Shown piece by piece: positions 46,111-56,467 of a stretch of 64,000 nucleotides of DNA (position 1 is its first letter; the number at the start of each line of letters is the position of its first letter). The position numbers and the translations under genes are program-made. Source of the DNA: Morganella morganii H1r (GTDB taxonomy: Bacteria; Pseudomonadota; Gammaproteobacteria; Enterobacterales; Enterobacteriaceae); assembly GCF_000633515.1 (NCBI RefSeq), contig NZ_AYMP01000025.1:1-64000 (forward strand), given 5' to 3'. Under the pieces are notes generated by a model. The model worked only from the letters and a program-made list of their open reading frames with translations, did not search any database and was not told the DNA's origin.

Positions 46111-46644
46111 ATGAATCATCAGGATGAGAAACCGATTATTTATCTTATCGGCGCCCGCGGGGCTGGCAAAACCACGCTGGGTAAACCGCTGGCACAGGCA
46201 TTATTGTACGATTTTATTGACACCGATGCCTGTGTGACAGAACAGTGCCGGATGTCGATTTCCCGGCTGGTGGAACAATCAGGCTGGCTCCGCTTCCGGG
46301 AACTGGAAAGTGATGTGCTGCGTCAGGTCAGTCAACCACAGCGACTGGTCTCCACCGGCGGCGGCATTGTGATGGCACCGGAAAACCGGGCGTTTATGCA
46401 GTCCTCCGGCAAAGTGGTGTATCTGCGCGCCAGTGCCGAAACCCTGGCGGAACGGCTGTCACACACCCCTCAGGCACATCAGCGTCCGAGCCTGACCGGC
46501 AAGTGCATTGTGGAGGAAATGGCAGAAGTGCTGAGCAAGCGCGACCCTCTCTATCTGGAATGTGCGGATATTGTGGTGGATGCCACCTGTCCGGTACCGG
46601 AGCTTATCAGTCAGATCTGCACCCGCATTCACGCTGCGGTATAG
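46111..46644 (+). CDS. aroL: Shikimate kinase II
   Basis: Phosphorylates shikimate to shikimate 3-phosphate in aromatic amino acid synthesis. 177 residues with Walker A GARGAGKTTLGK (about 13-24), shikimate-binding DFIDTDACV and STGGGIVMAPENR, and the lid RLSHTPQAHQRPSLTG. It resembles AroL more than AroK by its divergent N-terminus and solo position. A TyrR-like box lies upstream. Confidence 0.93.
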   Translation: MNHQDEKPIIYLIGARGAGKTTLGKPLAQALLYDFIDTDACVTEQCRMSISRLVEQSGWLRFRELESDVLRQVSQPQRLVSTGGGIVMAPENRAFMQSSGKVVYLRASAETLAERLSHTPQAHQRPSLTGKCIVEEMAEVLSKRDPLYLECADIVVDATCPVPELISQICTRIHAAV

Positions 46645-46798
46645 TACCTGCTGCCGGATTACCGGGAACTACGGCACAAACCGGATAAAAATAATTCCGT
46701 ACAATTCTGTCAGGTGGTTAATCAATCCTCTGTGTTATTATTAAAACGTCTGCCCGCCGAACTGATTGGCGGAATAATAAATACACAGGGAATTCAGT

Positions 46799-48952
46799 AT
46801 GTTGATGAATGTATTACGTGCGCTGCTCCGCGGATTATTCCGTATTCGTGTTACTGGTGACCTGAGTAATCTTAATCAACCACGAAGTGTTATCACCCCG
46901 AACCATGCCTCTTTTATTGATGGTGTTCTGCTGGGGTTATTCCTGCCGACCCGGCCGGTATTCGCGATGTACACCAACTATGCCACGCCATTTTTCATCC
47001 GCTGCTTAAAACCGATTGCCGATATTATTCCGGTGGATCCGCGTAATCCGCTGGCATTGCGGCATCTGATCCGCGAAGTGGAAAAAGGGCGTCAGATAGT
47101 GATCTTCCCGGAAGGGCGGGTGACGATTACGGATTCTCTGATGAAGATCTACGACGGCGCTGCCTTTATTGCCGCCAAAACCGGGGCGAAAGTGATCCCG
47201 GTGCGGATTGACGGCGCGGAACTGACGTATTTCAGCCGGATGCGGAAAGTGATCAAAAGTCATTTTTTCCCGGCGATCACCATCCATGTTCTGCCGCCGG
47301 AAACCATTCCGATGCCGGAAGCACCGCGTGCCGCAGAGCGCCGCCGTCTGGCGGGGGAACATCTGCGCGACATTATGATGGACGCCCGTATGGCGTGCCG
47401 CCCGTCACTGACACTGCCGCAGGCGTTTCTCGGCGCGGTAAAACGCTACGGGCGTTTCCAGCGGATCATTGATGATGTCAATTTCAGTGAAGACAGTTAT
47501 CAGGGGCTGCTGAAAAAATCCCTCGGACTGAGCTGTATTATCAGCCACCACACCAAAGAGGGGGAGCGCACCGGCTTCCTGCTGCCGAATGCCACCGTGA
47601 TGGGCGCGGCGATCCTCGGTGCTTCCATGCGCCGCCGTATTCCGGCACTGCTGAACTACACGGCGGGTGTTGCCGGGCTGCGCAATGCCATGAAAGCGGC
47701 GGGTATTAATACCATCATCACCTCACGTCAGTTTCTGGAAAAGGGCAAACTGACCCACTTACCGGAACAGCTGACAGAAGCCAACTGGGTCTATCTGGAA
47801 GAGGCAAAAGCATCTGTTACCCTGAAAGATAAACTGTGGGTGATACGCCATCTGATTACACCGCAGGCAGCACTGCTGCCGCAAAAGCCGGAAGATGATG
47901 CGGTTATTCTCTTTACTTCCGGCTCGGAAGGCACACCGAAAGGTGTGGTACACAGCCACGACTCTCTGCTGGCGAACGTCGAACAGATTAAAACGGTTGC
48001 GGATTTCACGCCAAAAGACCGTTTTATGTCCGCACTGCCGCTGTTCCATGCTTTTGGCCTGACGGCCGGGCTTATCACGCCGCTGTTATGCGGCAGCCGG
48101 ATTTTCCTCTATCCGAGCCCGCTGCATTACCGCATGGTGCCGGAACTGACCTATGATCAGAACTGTACCGTCATTTTCGGGACATCCACTTTCCTCGCCA
48201 ACTATGCCCGTTTTGCGCATCCGTATGATTTTGCCCGTATCCGCTATGCAGTCGCCGGGGCGGAGAAGCTGGCGGAAGGCACCAGACAGGTCTGGCAGGA
48301 TAAATTTGGTCTGCGCATCCTGGAAGGTTACGGGGTGACAGAGTGTGCGCCGGTGATCTCCATTAACGTGCCGATGGCTGCCCGCACCGGTACGGTCGGA
48401 CGTCTGGTTCCGGGGATGGCAGCGCGGCTGCTGCCGGTTGCCGGGATTGAAAACGGCGGGTTGCTGCAGGTGCGCGGCCCGAATGTGATGAAAGGGTATC
48501 TGCGGGTGGAAAAACCGGGTCAGATTGAACCGCCGTCAGCGGAAAATGCACAGGGCGAGGTTCAGGCCGGCTGGTATGATACCGGTGATATCGTCACGAT
48601 CGATAAAGACGGATTTATTACTATCCGCGGACGGGTGAAGCGCTTTGCCAAACTGGCCGGTGAAATGATCTCGCTGGAGAGTGTGGAGCAACTGGCACTG
48701 AGTGTCTCGCCGGAGAAACTGCACGTGGTGGTGACAAAACCGGATGCAAAACGCGGCGAAGCGCTGGTGATGTTTACCACTGACAGTGAACTGGATCGTA
48801 CCCGACTGATGGCACAGGCAAAAGCGAAAGGATTACCGGAACTGGCGGTTCCGCGTGATATCCGTTATATCAGACAACTGCCGGTGCTCGGCAGCGGTAA
48901 ACCGGATTTTGTCACACTGAAACAACAGGCATTACAGGAGCCGCAGGTATGA
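46799..48952 (+). CDS. aas: Bifunctional acyl-ACP synthetase / 2-acylglycerophosphoethanolamine acyltransferase
   Basis: Reacylates lysophosphatidylethanolamine at the inner membrane using acyl-ACP that it makes itself. 717 residues: an N-terminal PlsC-type acyltransferase domain with NHASFIDG (HX4D) and IFPEGRV, then an AMP-forming adenylate domain with [29 protein letters not shown] and [14 protein letters not shown]. The second ATG at 46805 is an equally possible start. It overlaps lplT by 4 bp (ATGA), coupling the enzyme to its substrate flippase. Confidence 0.97.
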   Translation: MLMNVLRALLRGLFRIRVTGDLSNLNQPRSVITPNHASFIDGVLLGLFLPTRPVFAMYTNYATPFFIRCLKPIADIIPVDPRNPLALRHLIREVEKGRQIVIFPEGRVTITDSLMKIYDGAAFIAAKTGAKVIPVRIDGAELTYFSRMRKVIKSHFFPAITIHVLPPETIPMPEAPRAAERRRLAGEHLRDIMMDARMACRPSLTLPQAFLGAVKRYGRFQRIIDDVNFSEDSYQGLLKKSLGLSCIISHHTKEGERTGFLLPNATVMGAAILGASMRRRIPALLNYTAGVAGLRNAMKAAGINTIITSRQFLEKGKLTHLPEQLTEANWVYLEEAKASVTLKDKLWVIRHLITPQAALLPQKPEDDAVILFTSGSEGTPKGVVHSHDSLLANVEQIKTVADFTPKDRFMSALPLFHAFGLTAGLITPLLCGSRIFLYPSPLHYRMVPELTYDQNCTVIFGTSTFLANYARFAHPYDFARIRYAVAGAEKLAEGTRQVWQDKFGLRILEGYGVTECAPVISINVPMAARTGTVGRLVPGMAARLLPVAGIENGGLLQVRGPNVMKGYLRVEKPGQIEPPSAENAQGEVQAGWYDTGDIVTIDKDGFITIRGRVKRFAKLAGEMISLESVEQLALSVSPEKLHVVVTKPDAKRGEALVMFTTDSELDRTRLMAQAKAKGLPELAVPRDIRYIRQLPVLGSGKPDFVTLKQQALQEPQV

Positions 48953-50154
48953 CTGCCCCCGCCCCGTTACTGAACAAAGGCATGAAAGCGGTACTGGTTT
49001 CACAGTTTATTACGGCATTTGCGGATAACGCGATTCTGTTCGCCATCCTTGCACAGCTCAGCGCCCGGCACTATCCGGAGTGGAGTCAGCCGATGCTGCA
49101 GATGGTCTTTGTGCTGACCTTTATTGTACTGGCACCGTTTGTCGGGCAGATTGCCGACAGCTTCCCGAAAGGACGGGTGATGCTGTTGTCGAACGGCTGT
49201 AAGCTCATCGGTGCGGCGGTGATCTGCATTGGTACCGATCCGTTTCTGGGATACGGGCTGATCGGGGTGGGGGCTGCGGCTTATTCCCCGGCAAAATACG
49301 GGATCCTGGGTGAGCTGACCACCGGTGAACAGCTGGTGAAAGCCAACGGGCTGATTGAAGCTTCGACCATTGTGGCTATCCTGCTGGGATCGGTAACCGG
49401 CGGTTTCCTGTCTGATTACCATATTACAATGACACTGGTATTATGTACGGTGATGTACGCACTGGCGGCGGTGACCAGCATCTTTATTCCGCGTCTGCCG
49501 CCGGCGAAAACCGGTCTGAGCCGCAATCCGCGTACTATGGTGGTCACGTTTCTCCGTGCTGCGGTATCCCTGTGGAAAAACCAGGAAAGCCGCTTTTCCC
49601 TGACCGGTACCAGTCTGTTCTGGGGTGCGGGGGTGACACTGCGGCTGATGCTGGTATTGTGGGTTCCGGCGGCGCTGGGCATTACCGGCCAGACCATGCC
49701 GACACTCCTTAACGCGATGGTTGCTATCGGGATTGTGGCAGGAGCGGGTCTGGCTGCCCGTTTTATTACCCTGGAAACCGTACGCCGCTGTATGCCGGCC
49801 GGGATCCTGATCGGGGGGATGGTCATTATATTCGCCTTTCAGACGTCGATGGTGCCGGCCGGTATCACCCTGATTCTGCTCGGTGTATTCGGCGGACTGT
49901 TTTTGGTGCCGCTCAATGCGCTGCTGCAAAAGCGCGGTAAAGAGACGGTCGGGGCGGGTAACGCCATCGCGGTACAGAATCTGGGGGAAAATGGTGCGAT
50001 GCTGCTGATGCTGGGGCTCTACTCCCTGGCCGTCAAAGCCGGTGTGCCGGTGGTGGCGATCGGCGCGGCATTTGGCAGCCTGTTTGCCCTCGCCATCGGC
50101 GGATTATGGCTCTGGGATATCCGCCGCAAAAAACAGATTTCACAACAGGAGTGA
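48949..50154 (+). CDS. lplT: Lysophospholipid transporter LplT
   Basis: A major-facilitator-superfamily flippase moving lysophospholipids to the inner leaflet for Aas. 401 residues, about 12 membrane segments, starting with [23 protein letters not shown], which is the family signature; [20 protein letters not shown] is the conserved loop 2-3 motif. It is translationally coupled to aas and followed 3 bp later by pncC. Confidence 0.96.
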   Translation: MTAPAPLLNKGMKAVLVSQFITAFADNAILFAILAQLSARHYPEWSQPMLQMVFVLTFIVLAPFVGQIADSFPKGRVMLLSNGCKLIGAAVICIGTDPFLGYGLIGVGAAAYSPAKYGILGELTTGEQLVKANGLIEASTIVAILLGSVTGGFLSDYHITMTLVLCTVMYALAAVTSIFIPRLPPAKTGLSRNPRTMVVTFLRAAVSLWKNQESRFSLTGTSLFWGAGVTLRLMLVLWVPAALGITGQTMPTLLNAMVAIGIVAGAGLAARFITLETVRRCMPAGILIGGMVIIFAFQTSMVPAGITLILLGVFGGLFLVPLNALLQKRGKETVGAGNAIAVQNLGENGAMLLMLGLYSLAVKAGVPVVAIGAAFGSLFALAIGGLWLWDIRRKKQISQQE

Positions 50155-50157
50155 CCG

Positions 50158-50679
50158 ATGCATGATGAACAGACACTGATCCGGCGCAGTACGCAACTGG
50201 GCTCTTATCTCCTTGAGGCCGGTCTGAGCGTTACAACGGCTGAATCCTGCACCGGCGGGTGGATTGCCAAGGTGATCACGGATATCGCCGGGAGCTCGGC
50301 GTATTTTCAGCGCGGGTTTGTCACCTACAGTAATGATGCCAAACACAGTATGATCGGGGTATCAGAACAGTCACTGTCCGCCTTCGGGGCAGTCAGTGAG
50401 GCGGTGGTGCGGGAAATGGCCGCCGGGGCGCTGGACACCGCTGGTGCGGACTTAGCCGTCTCTGTCAGCGGTATTGCCGGGCCGGACGGCGGCAGTGATG
50501 AAAAGCCGGTCGGTACAGTCTGGTTCGGCTGGGCGTGGCGGGAAGAAACAGGAATAAAAACCGCGGCCCGCTGCTGGTGCTTTGCGGGCGATCGCAATGC
50601 AGTACGCTGTCAGGCGGTGCTGAAAGGGCTGGACGGATTAATTGCCATTCTGACAAAAAAACCACTTGATACTGTATGA
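50158..50679 (+). CDS. pncC: Nicotinamide-nucleotide amidase (CinA C-terminal domain protein)
   Basis: Deamidates nicotinamide mononucleotide to nicotinate mononucleotide in pyridine nucleotide recycling. It is a 173-residue stand-alone CinA C-terminal domain; the active-site region is VTTAESCTGGWIAKVITDIAGSS, followed by YFQRGFVTYSNDAKHSMIGV and VSGIAGPDGGSDEKPVGTVW. The gene's stop lies inside the recA LexA box. It is positioned upstream of recA as in E. coli. Confidence 0.95.
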   Translation: MHDEQTLIRRSTQLGSYLLEAGLSVTTAESCTGGWIAKVITDIAGSSAYFQRGFVTYSNDAKHSMIGVSEQSLSAFGAVSEAVVREMAAGALDTAGADLAVSVSGIAGPDGGSDEKPVGTVWFGWAWREETGIKTAARCWCFAGDRNAVRCQAVLKGLDGLIAILTKKPLDTV

Positions 50680-50689
50680 CTATACAGTA
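50670..50689 (+). promoter_or_regulatory. LexA box of recA
   Basis: TACTGTATGACTATACAGTA is a near-perfect 20-bp SOS box with CTG-N10-CAG, 76 bp before recA. It overlaps the pncC stop codon. Confidence 0.95.
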
Positions 50690-50765
50690 TAATCAGTCCG
50701 ACAGATTCAGTTGAAACCATTTTAATAACCCGGGCGGTGTCTCAGGGGTTGAGAAGGGAGTTTAC

Positions 50766-51836
50766 ATGGCTATTGATGAGAACAAACAGAAAGCACTGGC
50801 AGCAGCCTTAGGTCAGATCGAGAAGCAGTTCGGTAAAGGTTCGATCATGCGTCTGGGTGAAGACCGTTCCATGGACGTGGAAACTATCTCTACCGGCTCT
50901 CTGGCACTGGACGTTGCACTGGGTGCAGGCGGTCTGCCGCTGGGACGTATTGTTGAAATCTACGGGCCTGAATCTTCCGGTAAAACCACACTGACATTAC
51001 AGGTTATTGCCGCTGCACAGCGTCAGGGCCGTGTATGTGCATTTATCGATGCGGAACACGCACTGGATCCGGTCTACGCCAAGAAACTGGGTGTGGATAT
51101 TGATAACCTGCTGTGCTCCCAGCCGGACACCGGTGAGCAGGCACTGGAAATTTGTGATGCCTTAACCCGCTCCGGTGCGGTTGATGTCATCATTGTTGAC
51201 TCCGTGGCTGCACTGACACCAAAAGCGGAAATCGAAGGTGAAATCGGTGATTCCCATATGGGTCTGGCGGCCCGTATGATGAGCCAGGCAATGCGTAAGC
51301 TGGCCGGTAACCTGAAAAACTCCAACACCCTGCTGATTTTCATCAACCAGATCCGTATGAAGATCGGTGTGATGTTCGGTAACCCGGAAACCACTACCGG
51401 GGGTAATGCACTGAAATTTTATGCCTCTGTCCGTCTGGATATCCGCCGTATCGGCGCGGTGAAAAACGGTGATGAAGTGGTCGGCAGCGAAACCCGCGTA
51501 AAAGTGGTGAAAAACAAAGTGGCTGCGCCGTTCAAACAGGCTGAATTCCAGATCATGTACGGTGAAGGTATCAACACCATGGGCGAACTGATCGACCTGG
51601 GTGTGAAACATAAACTGGTTGAGAAAGCCGGTGCATGGTACAGCTATAACGGTGAAAAAATCGGTCAGGGCAAAGCAAACGCCACGATTTACCTGAAAGA
51701 ACATCCGGAAATGGCGGCTGAGCTGGATAAAAAGTTACGTGAGTTATTACTGAATCACAGCGGTGAATTCAGTACCGCAGCAGAAAGTTTCAATGAAGAA
51801 AGTGAAACTGAAGATGCGGGCAACGAAGAGTTTTAA
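50766..51836 (+). CDS. recA: Recombinase RecA
   Basis: A DNA-strand-exchange ATPase and LexA coprotease. 356 residues; Walker A is [13 protein letters not shown] (about 67-79), Walker [13 protein letters not shown] (about 139-150), the L2 region is [15 protein letters not shown], and the acidic C-terminal tail ends [13 protein letters not shown]. The preceding LexA box shows SOS control, and a strong terminator follows. The recX gene usually found immediately downstream is missing. Confidence 0.99.
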   Translation: MAIDENKQKALAAALGQIEKQFGKGSIMRLGEDRSMDVETISTGSLALDVALGAGGLPLGRIVEIYGPESSGKTTLTLQVIAAAQRQGRVCAFIDAEHALDPVYAKKLGVDIDNLLCSQPDTGEQALEICDALTRSGAVDVIIVDSVAALTPKAEIEGEIGDSHMGLAARMMSQAMRKLAGNLKNSNTLLIFINQIRMKIGVMFGNPETTTGGNALKFYASVRLDIRRIGAVKNGDEVVGSETRVKVVKNKVAAPFKQAEFQIMYGEGINTMGELIDLGVKHKLVEKAGAWYSYNGEKIGQGKANATIYLKEHPEMAAELDKKLRELLLNHSGEFSTAAESFNEESETEDAGNEEF

Positions 51837-51892
51837 TTCGTAAAGCCACACTGATTTTAATATTTACAGTAATAAAATCATTGAGTTATTAT

Positions 51893-51929
51893 GAAAGCTG
51901 TGTCCGTGAAGGGTACGGCTTTCTTTTTA
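51893..51929 (+). terminator. Terminator of recA
   Basis: A 13-bp stem GAAAGCTGTGTCC (51893-51905) / GGGTACGGCTTTC (51911-51923) with several G-U pairs and a GTGAA loop is followed by TTTTTAT. Confidence 0.9.
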
Positions 51930-52207
51930 TCTGCGGACAACAGCCTGTCTCTGCCCCCTCATACCGTGTTCCTCATACAAAAAAACTCTACCGGCCGGAT
52001 GGGTGCCGTTTGTACGAACAGACTTTCAGAAAAAGTTTATTCGCTTTACAATGGGTACAGCGAATGGATTTATCTGGGAATTAATGTTCAAGGGAAACCC
52101 TTAAATTTCTCTCCGCCTTGATTGATCCGAAGGTTGAATCGGAGCGGCTTCACAGTCTGTTTCGCAATTCATAAATCTTATTATTTCAGCTTGATTTCGG
52201 GATAAAT
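51930..52207. other. Gap between recA and alaS without a recX gene
   Basis: About 280 bp. Small open frames of 60-76 codons begin inside or beside the recA terminator and lack ribosome-binding sites and family resemblance; none contains RecX-like helical repeats. The segment must hold the alaS promoter. I see no recX remnant. Confidence 0.5.
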
Positions 52208-54835
52208 ATGAGCAAAAGCACCGCTGAGATCCGTCAAGCGTTTCTCGACTTTTTCCATACAAAAGGACATCAGATTGTCCAGAGCAGTTCGCTGGTTCCG
52301 AATAACGACCCAACGCTGCTTTTTACTAACGCAGGGATGAACCAATTCAAAGATGTTTTCCTCGGTCTGGATAAACGTCCTTACACCCGCGCCACGACAG
52401 CACAGCGCTGTGTCCGCGCTGGTGGTAAGCACAACGACCTGGAAAACGTCGGCTACACTGCACGCCACCACACTTTCTTCGAAATGCTGGGTAACTTCAG
52501 CTTCGGCGATTACTTCAAGCACGATGCCATCAATTTCGCCTGGGAACTGCTGACCGGCAAAGAATGGTTTAACCTGCCGAAAGAAAAGCTGTGGGTTACT
52601 GTCTATGCAACGGATGATGAAGCGTACAACATCTGGAAAGATGAAGTCGGTGTGCCGGCTGAACGCATTATCCGTATCGGTGATAACAAAGGTGCGCAAT
52701 ACGCCTCTGATAACTTCTGGCAGATGGGTGATACCGGCCCCTGCGGTCCGTGTACTGAGATTTTCTTTGATCACGGTGACCACATCTGGGGCGGCCCTCC
52801 GGGATCACCGGAAGAAGACGGCGACCGTTACATCGAGATCTGGAACATCGTCTTTATGCAGTTCAACCGTCAGTCTGACGGCACATTAGAGCCGCTGCCG
52901 AAACCATCCGTTGATACCGGTATGGGTCTGGAGCGTATTACGGCTGTTCTGCAGCACGTAAACTCTAACTATGATATCGATCTGTTCCGTAAACTGATTG
53001 CCGATGTGGCGAAAGTGACCGGTGCTGACGATCTGACCAGTAAATCACTGCGCGTGATCGCCGACCACATCCGCTCCTGTGCCTTCCTGATTTGTGACGG
53101 CGTTATTCCGTCCAATGAAGGCCGCGGTTATGTACTGCGCCGTATCATCCGCCGCGCTGTCCGCCATGGTTACATGCTGGGCGCGAAAGACACCTTCTTC
53201 TACAAACTGGTTTCGCCGCTGATCGACGTGATGGGCTCTGCCGGTGAAGAACTGGCACGTCAGCGCGTGATGGTTGAGAAAGTGCTGAAGTCAGAAGAAG
53301 AGCAGTTTGCCCGTACGCTGGAACGCGGCCTGCAACTGCTGGATGACGAATTAGCCTCACTGACCGGGGATACCCTGAGCGGTGAAGCGGCATTCCGTCT
53401 TTATGACACCTATGGTTTCCCGCTGGATCTGACTGCTGACGTCTGCCGCGAGCGTAACCTGAAAGTGGATGAAGCCGGTTTTGAAGCGGCAATGGAAGAA
53501 CAGCGCCGCCGTGCCCGTGAAAACAGCGGCTTTGGTGCGGACTACAACAGTCTCATCAAAGTGGATAAGCGCAGTGACTTCTCCGGTTATGACCACAATG
53601 AACAGGCGGCAACCATTGTTGCACTGTACAAAGAAGGTCAGCCGGTGACTGAGCTGAATGCCGGTGATGAAGGTCTGGTGATCCTGGACAAAACCGCGTT
53701 TTATGCGGAATCCGGCGGCCAGGTCGGTGATACCGGTGTACTGTCAAGCAACGATGCGCAGTTCAGTGTTCTGGACACACAGAAATACGGCCAGGCTATC
53801 GGCCATGCCGGTCGTGTGGACAGCGGCAAACTGACAGTGAACCACAAAATCACCGCGAAAATCGACAAAGAGCGCCGTAATGCTATCCGTCTGAACCACT
53901 CGGCAACGCACCTGATGCATGCCGCGCTGCGTCAGGTTCTGGGTGAGCATGTGTCACAGAAAGGCTCACTGGTAAACGATAAATACCTGCGTTTTGACTT
54001 CTCTCACTTTGAAGCCATGACTCCGGCACAAATCCGTGAAGTGGAAACCCTGGTCAACGCCGAAATCCGCAAAAATGAGCCGGTCGTGACTGAGCTGATG
54101 GATCTGGAAGAGGCGAAAGCCAAAGGTGCGATGGCACTGTTCGGTGAAAAATACGATGAACGTGTCCGTGTACTGAGCATGGGCGACTTCTCAACCGAGC
54201 TGTGCGGCGGTACTCACGCAGCACGTACCGGTGATATCGGTCTGTTCCGTATTATCAGTGAATCCGCCACAGCGGCCGGTATCCGCCGTATTGAAGCGGT
54301 TACCGGTACCGGCGCACTGGAAAGCGTGAATCAGCAGTCTGACGCACTCTCTGCGGTGGCACAGCTGGTGAAAAGTGATGAAGCCGGTGTGAGTGAAAAA
54401 GTCAAAGCTGCACTGGATAAAATCCGCACCCTGGAAAAAGAGTTACAGCAACTCAAAGAACAGCAGGCTGCGCAGGAAAGTTCCTCCATGACCAAAGATG
54501 CCGTTTCAGTGAACGGTGTTAAACTCCTGGTGAAACAACTGACTAACGCCGAACCTAAAATGTTACGGACGATGGTTGATGATCTAAAAAATCAATTAAG
54601 CTCTGGAATTATTGTGCTTTCAACTATCAGTGATGATAAAGTTAGTCTCATTGCAGGTGTAACAAAAGATCTGACCGGTAAAGTCAAAGCCGGCGAACTG
54701 GTGGCCTTTATTGCTGAACAAATCGGCGGTAAAGGGGGCGGTCGCCCGGATATGGCTCAAGCCGGCGGGACAGATACCGCTGCTTTACCTGCTGCTATGG
54801 CAAGCGTTGAAAGCTGGGTGGCATCTCACCTGTAG
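52208..54835 (+). CDS. alaS: Alanyl-tRNA synthetase
   Basis: Charges tRNA-Ala and edits misactivated serine and glycine. 875 residues, the E. coli size. The class II catalytic core starts with [16 protein letters not shown] and holds [35 protein letters not shown] and TGMGLERI; the editing domain has the zinc ligands [15 protein letters not shown] and [17 protein letters not shown]; the C-terminal coiled coil and DHHA1-type glycine motif [15 protein letters not shown] follow. Confidence 0.99.
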   Translation: MSKSTAEIRQAFLDFFHTKGHQIVQSSSLVPNNDPTLLFTNAGMNQFKDVFLGLDKRPYTRATTAQRCVRAGGKHNDLENVGYTARHHTFFEMLGNFSFGDYFKHDAINFAWELLTGKEWFNLPKEKLWVTVYATDDEAYNIWKDEVGVPAERIIRIGDNKGAQYASDNFWQMGDTGPCGPCTEIFFDHGDHIWGGPPGSPEEDGDRYIEIWNIVFMQFNRQSDGTLEPLPKPSVDTGMGLERITAVLQHVNSNYDIDLFRKLIADVAKVTGADDLTSKSLRVIADHIRSCAFLICDGVIPSNEGRGYVLRRIIRRAVRHGYMLGAKDTFFYKLVSPLIDVMGSAGEELARQRVMVEKVLKSEEEQFARTLERGLQLLDDELASLTGDTLSGEAAFRLYDTYGFPLDLTADVCRERNLKVDEAGFEAAMEEQRRRARENSGFGADYNSLIKVDKRSDFSGYDHNEQAATIVALYKEGQPVTELNAGDEGLVILDKTAFYAESGGQVGDTGVLSSNDAQFSVLDTQKYGQAIGHAGRVDSGKLTVNHKITAKIDKERRNAIRLNHSATHLMHAALRQVLGEHVSQKGSLVNDKYLRFDFSHFEAMTPAQIREVETLVNAEIRKNEPVVTELMDLEEAKAKGAMALFGEKYDERVRVLSMGDFSTELCGGTHAARTGDIGLFRIISESATAAGIRRIEAVTGTGALESVNQQSDALSAVAQLVKSDEAGVSEKVKAALDKIRTLEKELQQLKEQQAAQESSSMTKDAVSVNGVKLLVKQLTNAEPKMLRTMVDDLKNQLSSGIIVLSTISDDKVSLIAGVTKDLTGKVKAGELVAFIAEQIGGKGGGRPDMAQAGGTDTAALPAAMASVESWVASHL

Positions 54836-54851
54836 TCTGAGTAAATCTGAA

Positions 54852-54877
54852 CAGGAGCGCGCTCCGGCGTGCTCCTG
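54852..54877 (+). terminator. Hairpin after alaS
   Basis: CAGGAGCGCG (54852-54861) pairs with CGTGCTCCTG (54868-54877), a 10-bp stem with one G-U. There is no T run, so termination would be weak; read-through toward csrA is possible. Confidence 0.5.
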
Positions 54878-55064
54878 ATATTGGTGATTAGGTCTTTGTA
54901 TCACTAACGTTAGGTCGCAATTTTTAACTACACTAAATATTGCAATGTGTCTAAAACTACATATAGTTTACAAATAATCATTGCTATACGCTTTCACGGT
55001 GTTGGATGGATAATGGCGGGTAAACTCAGAGGCCCGACTCTTTTAATATTTCAAGGAGCAAAGA

Positions 55065-55262
55065 ATGCTTATTCTGACTCGTCGAGTTGGTGAAACACTC
55101 ATGATAGGCGATGAGGTAACAGTGACTGTACTGGGTGTTAAAGGAAACCAGGTTCGAATTGGTGTCAACGCCCCCAAAGAGGTTTCTGTTCACCGTGAAG
55201 AAATTTACCAGCGGATCCAGGCTGAAAAATCTCAACCCAATAACAATAACAATAACTATTAA
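55065..55262 (+). CDS. csrA: Carbon storage regulator CsrA with an asparagine-rich tail
   Basis: A homodimeric RNA-binding regulator that blocks ribosome-binding sites, typically repressing stationary-phase, biofilm and glycogen functions. [25 protein letters not shown] to [16 protein letters not shown] is the complete core, with the RNA-contact residues Leu4/Arg6/Arg7 and Arg44. The protein is 65 residues rather than 61 because the C-terminus reads QPNNNNNNY, encoded by an AATAAC repeat. AAGGAG lies upstream of the start. Confidence 0.97.
55239..55256 (+). repeat. AATAAC hexanucleotide repeat in csrA
   Basis: Three tandem copies of AATAAC encode most of the terminal asparagine run of CsrA. 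Slippage by whole units would change tail length by two Asn each without a frameshift. Confidence 0.85.
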
Positions 55263-55267
55263 GTTGT

Positions 55268-55308
55268 GAGGTGCGCTCGTTACCGCAACGGGCGCCTTCT
55301 TCTTTTTT
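55268..55308 (+). terminator. Terminator of csrA
   Basis: GAGGTGCGCTCGTT (from 55268) pairs with AACGGGCGCCTTC with one bulged T and G-U pairs, loop ACCGC, followed by TTCTTTTTT. Confidence 0.8.
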
Positions 55309-55613
55309 CCTGCCGCTATTATCCCGGTTCTGCTTTTTTTTTCCTGCAAAAATCGCCCGCTATTCTGTCACTTTTTCTGCACACGGCCGGATTTATTTCT
55401 CACCGCGTGTTAAGCAGATGTGGATCCCGTTGCCGTAAAAACCGCCGTATCGTTGTGAAAATCAACATAGTGAGCGGTAATTGTGCAAACGATCGTGAGA
55501 TCTTAAAAAGTTGGGAAAAATTGTTTGACTTCTCAGTGGGGGAAAGTAATATGTGCGCCACACGACGACGAGATGACGGAAACGGAAATCATCGTTGTGT
55601 GGTCTGAAACAAT
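55309..55613 (+). promoter_or_regulatory. Promoter region of the serV-arg tRNA cluster
   Basis: No credible gene lies here. A -35 TTGACT (55525-55530), 16-nt spacer and -10 TAATAT (55547-55552) are followed by a GC-rich discriminator (GTGCGCCAC), typical of stable-RNA promoters under stringent control. The transcript would begin about 50 nt before the tRNA-Ser. Confidence 0.7.
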
Positions 55614-55706
55614 GGTGAGATGGCCGAGAGGCTGAAGGCGCTCCCCTGCTAAGGGAGTATGCGGTCAAAAGCTGCATCGAGGGTTCGAATCCCTCTCTCA
55701 CCGCCA
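55614..55706 (+). tRNA. serV: tRNA-Ser (anticodon GCT)
   Basis: A 93-nt class II tRNA starting GGTGAGATGGCCGAGAGG and ending TCTCTCACCGCCA, with encoded CCA. The anticodon GCT is in CCCTGCTAAGG; the long variable arm and the GGTTCGAATCC T-loop are present. First gene of the cluster, as serV in E. coli. Confidence 0.97.
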
Positions 55707-55714
55707 TTCAGATT

Positions 55715-55791
55715 GCACCCGTAGCTCAGCTGGATAGAGTACCCGGCTACGAACCGGGCGGTCAGAGGTTCGAATCCTCTCGGGTGCACCA
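55715..55791 (+). tRNA. argV: tRNA-Arg (anticodon ACG), copy 1
   Basis: A 77-nt tRNA, GCACCCGTAGCTCAGCTGG to CTCGGGTGCACCA, anticodon ACG (in GGCTACGAACC; A34 becomes inosine by TadA in bacteria). It begins 8 nt after serV, so both are on one transcript. The symbol is by synteny with E. coli. Confidence 0.97.
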
Positions 55792-55794
55792 TTT

Positions 55795-55827
55795 AAACCC
55801 CACGATACTGTCATGGGGTTTTTATTT
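55795..55827 (+). terminator. Terminator-like hairpin inside the tRNA cluster
   Basis: AAACCCCA (55795-55802) and TGGGGTTT (55814-55821) form an 8-bp stem with a T-rich tail (TTTATTTT), 3 nt past copy 1. It could stop part of the transcripts before copies 2-4 or be a processing signal. Confidence 0.65.
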
Positions 55828-55883
55828 TGGCAAAAGAAAATGCTAAGATAAAAAATCAGTTCTGAAAAGATGTTTTAAGGTAC

Positions 55884-55960
55884 GCACCCGTAGCTCAGCT
55901 GGATAGAGTACCCGGCTACGAACCGGGCGGTCAGAGGTTCGAATCCTCTCGGGTGCACCA
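55884..55960 (+). tRNA. argY: tRNA-Arg (anticodon ACG), copy 2
   Basis: Identical over all 77 nt to copy 1. The spacer from copy 1 is 92 nt and contains the terminator-like hairpin. The symbol is by synteny. Confidence 0.97.
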
Positions 55961-56012
55961 TCTTATCACCTTATTTCAAAACTGATTTCCGGTAACAGAA
56001 TTAGTATGCGAT

Positions 56013-56089
56013 GCACCCGTAGCTCAGCTGGATAGAGTACCCGGCTACGAACCGGGCGGTCAGAGGTTCGAATCCTCTCGGGTGCACCA
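56013..56089 (+). tRNA. argZ: tRNA-Arg (anticodon ACG), copy 3
   Basis: Identical in sequence to the other copies; a 52-nt spacer separates it from copy 2. The symbol is by synteny. Confidence 0.97.
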
Positions 56090-56113
56090 TCTTCCTCTCT
56101 TATCCCATATTCA

Positions 56114-56190
56114 GCACCCGTAGCTCAGCTGGATAGAGTACCCGGCTACGAACCGGGCGGTCAGAGGTTCGAATCCTCTCGGGTGCACCA
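56114..56190 (+). tRNA. argQ: tRNA-Arg (anticodon ACG), copy 4
   Basis: Identical in sequence to the other copies; a 24-nt spacer separates it from copy 3. A strong terminator begins 4 nt after it. The symbol is by synteny. Confidence 0.97.
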
Positions 56191-56193
56191 TAT

Positions 56194-56225
56194 AAAAACC
56201 CCGCTCTTTGAGCGGGGTTTTTCTT
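56194..56225 (+). terminator. Terminator of the tRNA cluster
   Basis: A perfect 13-bp stem AAAAACCCCGCTC (56194-56206) / GAGCGGGGTTTTT (56210-56222), with TTT loop and T-rich tail. Confidence 0.93.
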
Positions 56226-56467
56226 TTTCCGTTTTTCCCGTCACTGAATCGAATCCGTTTTTACGTCATACTTGTTATCTGAAGTACAGATGCTTCTGAA
56301 ACTGATCGTATAACAATGACATGTAAGTGGGATAATGCATTGTCGTGACAGTGGTTTCTGCTGTTCCGTTTGTGTGGGGCAGGGTTGAATCACAGCGACA
56401 ATAGTCCGGCTTTGCGATAAAGTATCCCCCTTATGAATAATATCCATTATCAGGACGGGAGGTCGAT

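Noticed and set aside
51881-52121. Small open frames after recA as recX or a new gene
   Set aside because: They begin within or next to the recA terminator hairpin, have no ribosome-binding site, and do not resemble RecX.
55266-55607. 113-codon open frame between csrA and serV
   Set aside because: It starts in the csrA terminator and runs through the tRNA promoter; no ribosome-binding site or protein signature.
55715-56190. CRISPR-like array of four repeats
   Set aside because: The 77-bp repeats fold as tRNA-Arg genes with encoded CCA; spacers vary in length from 24 to 92 nt.
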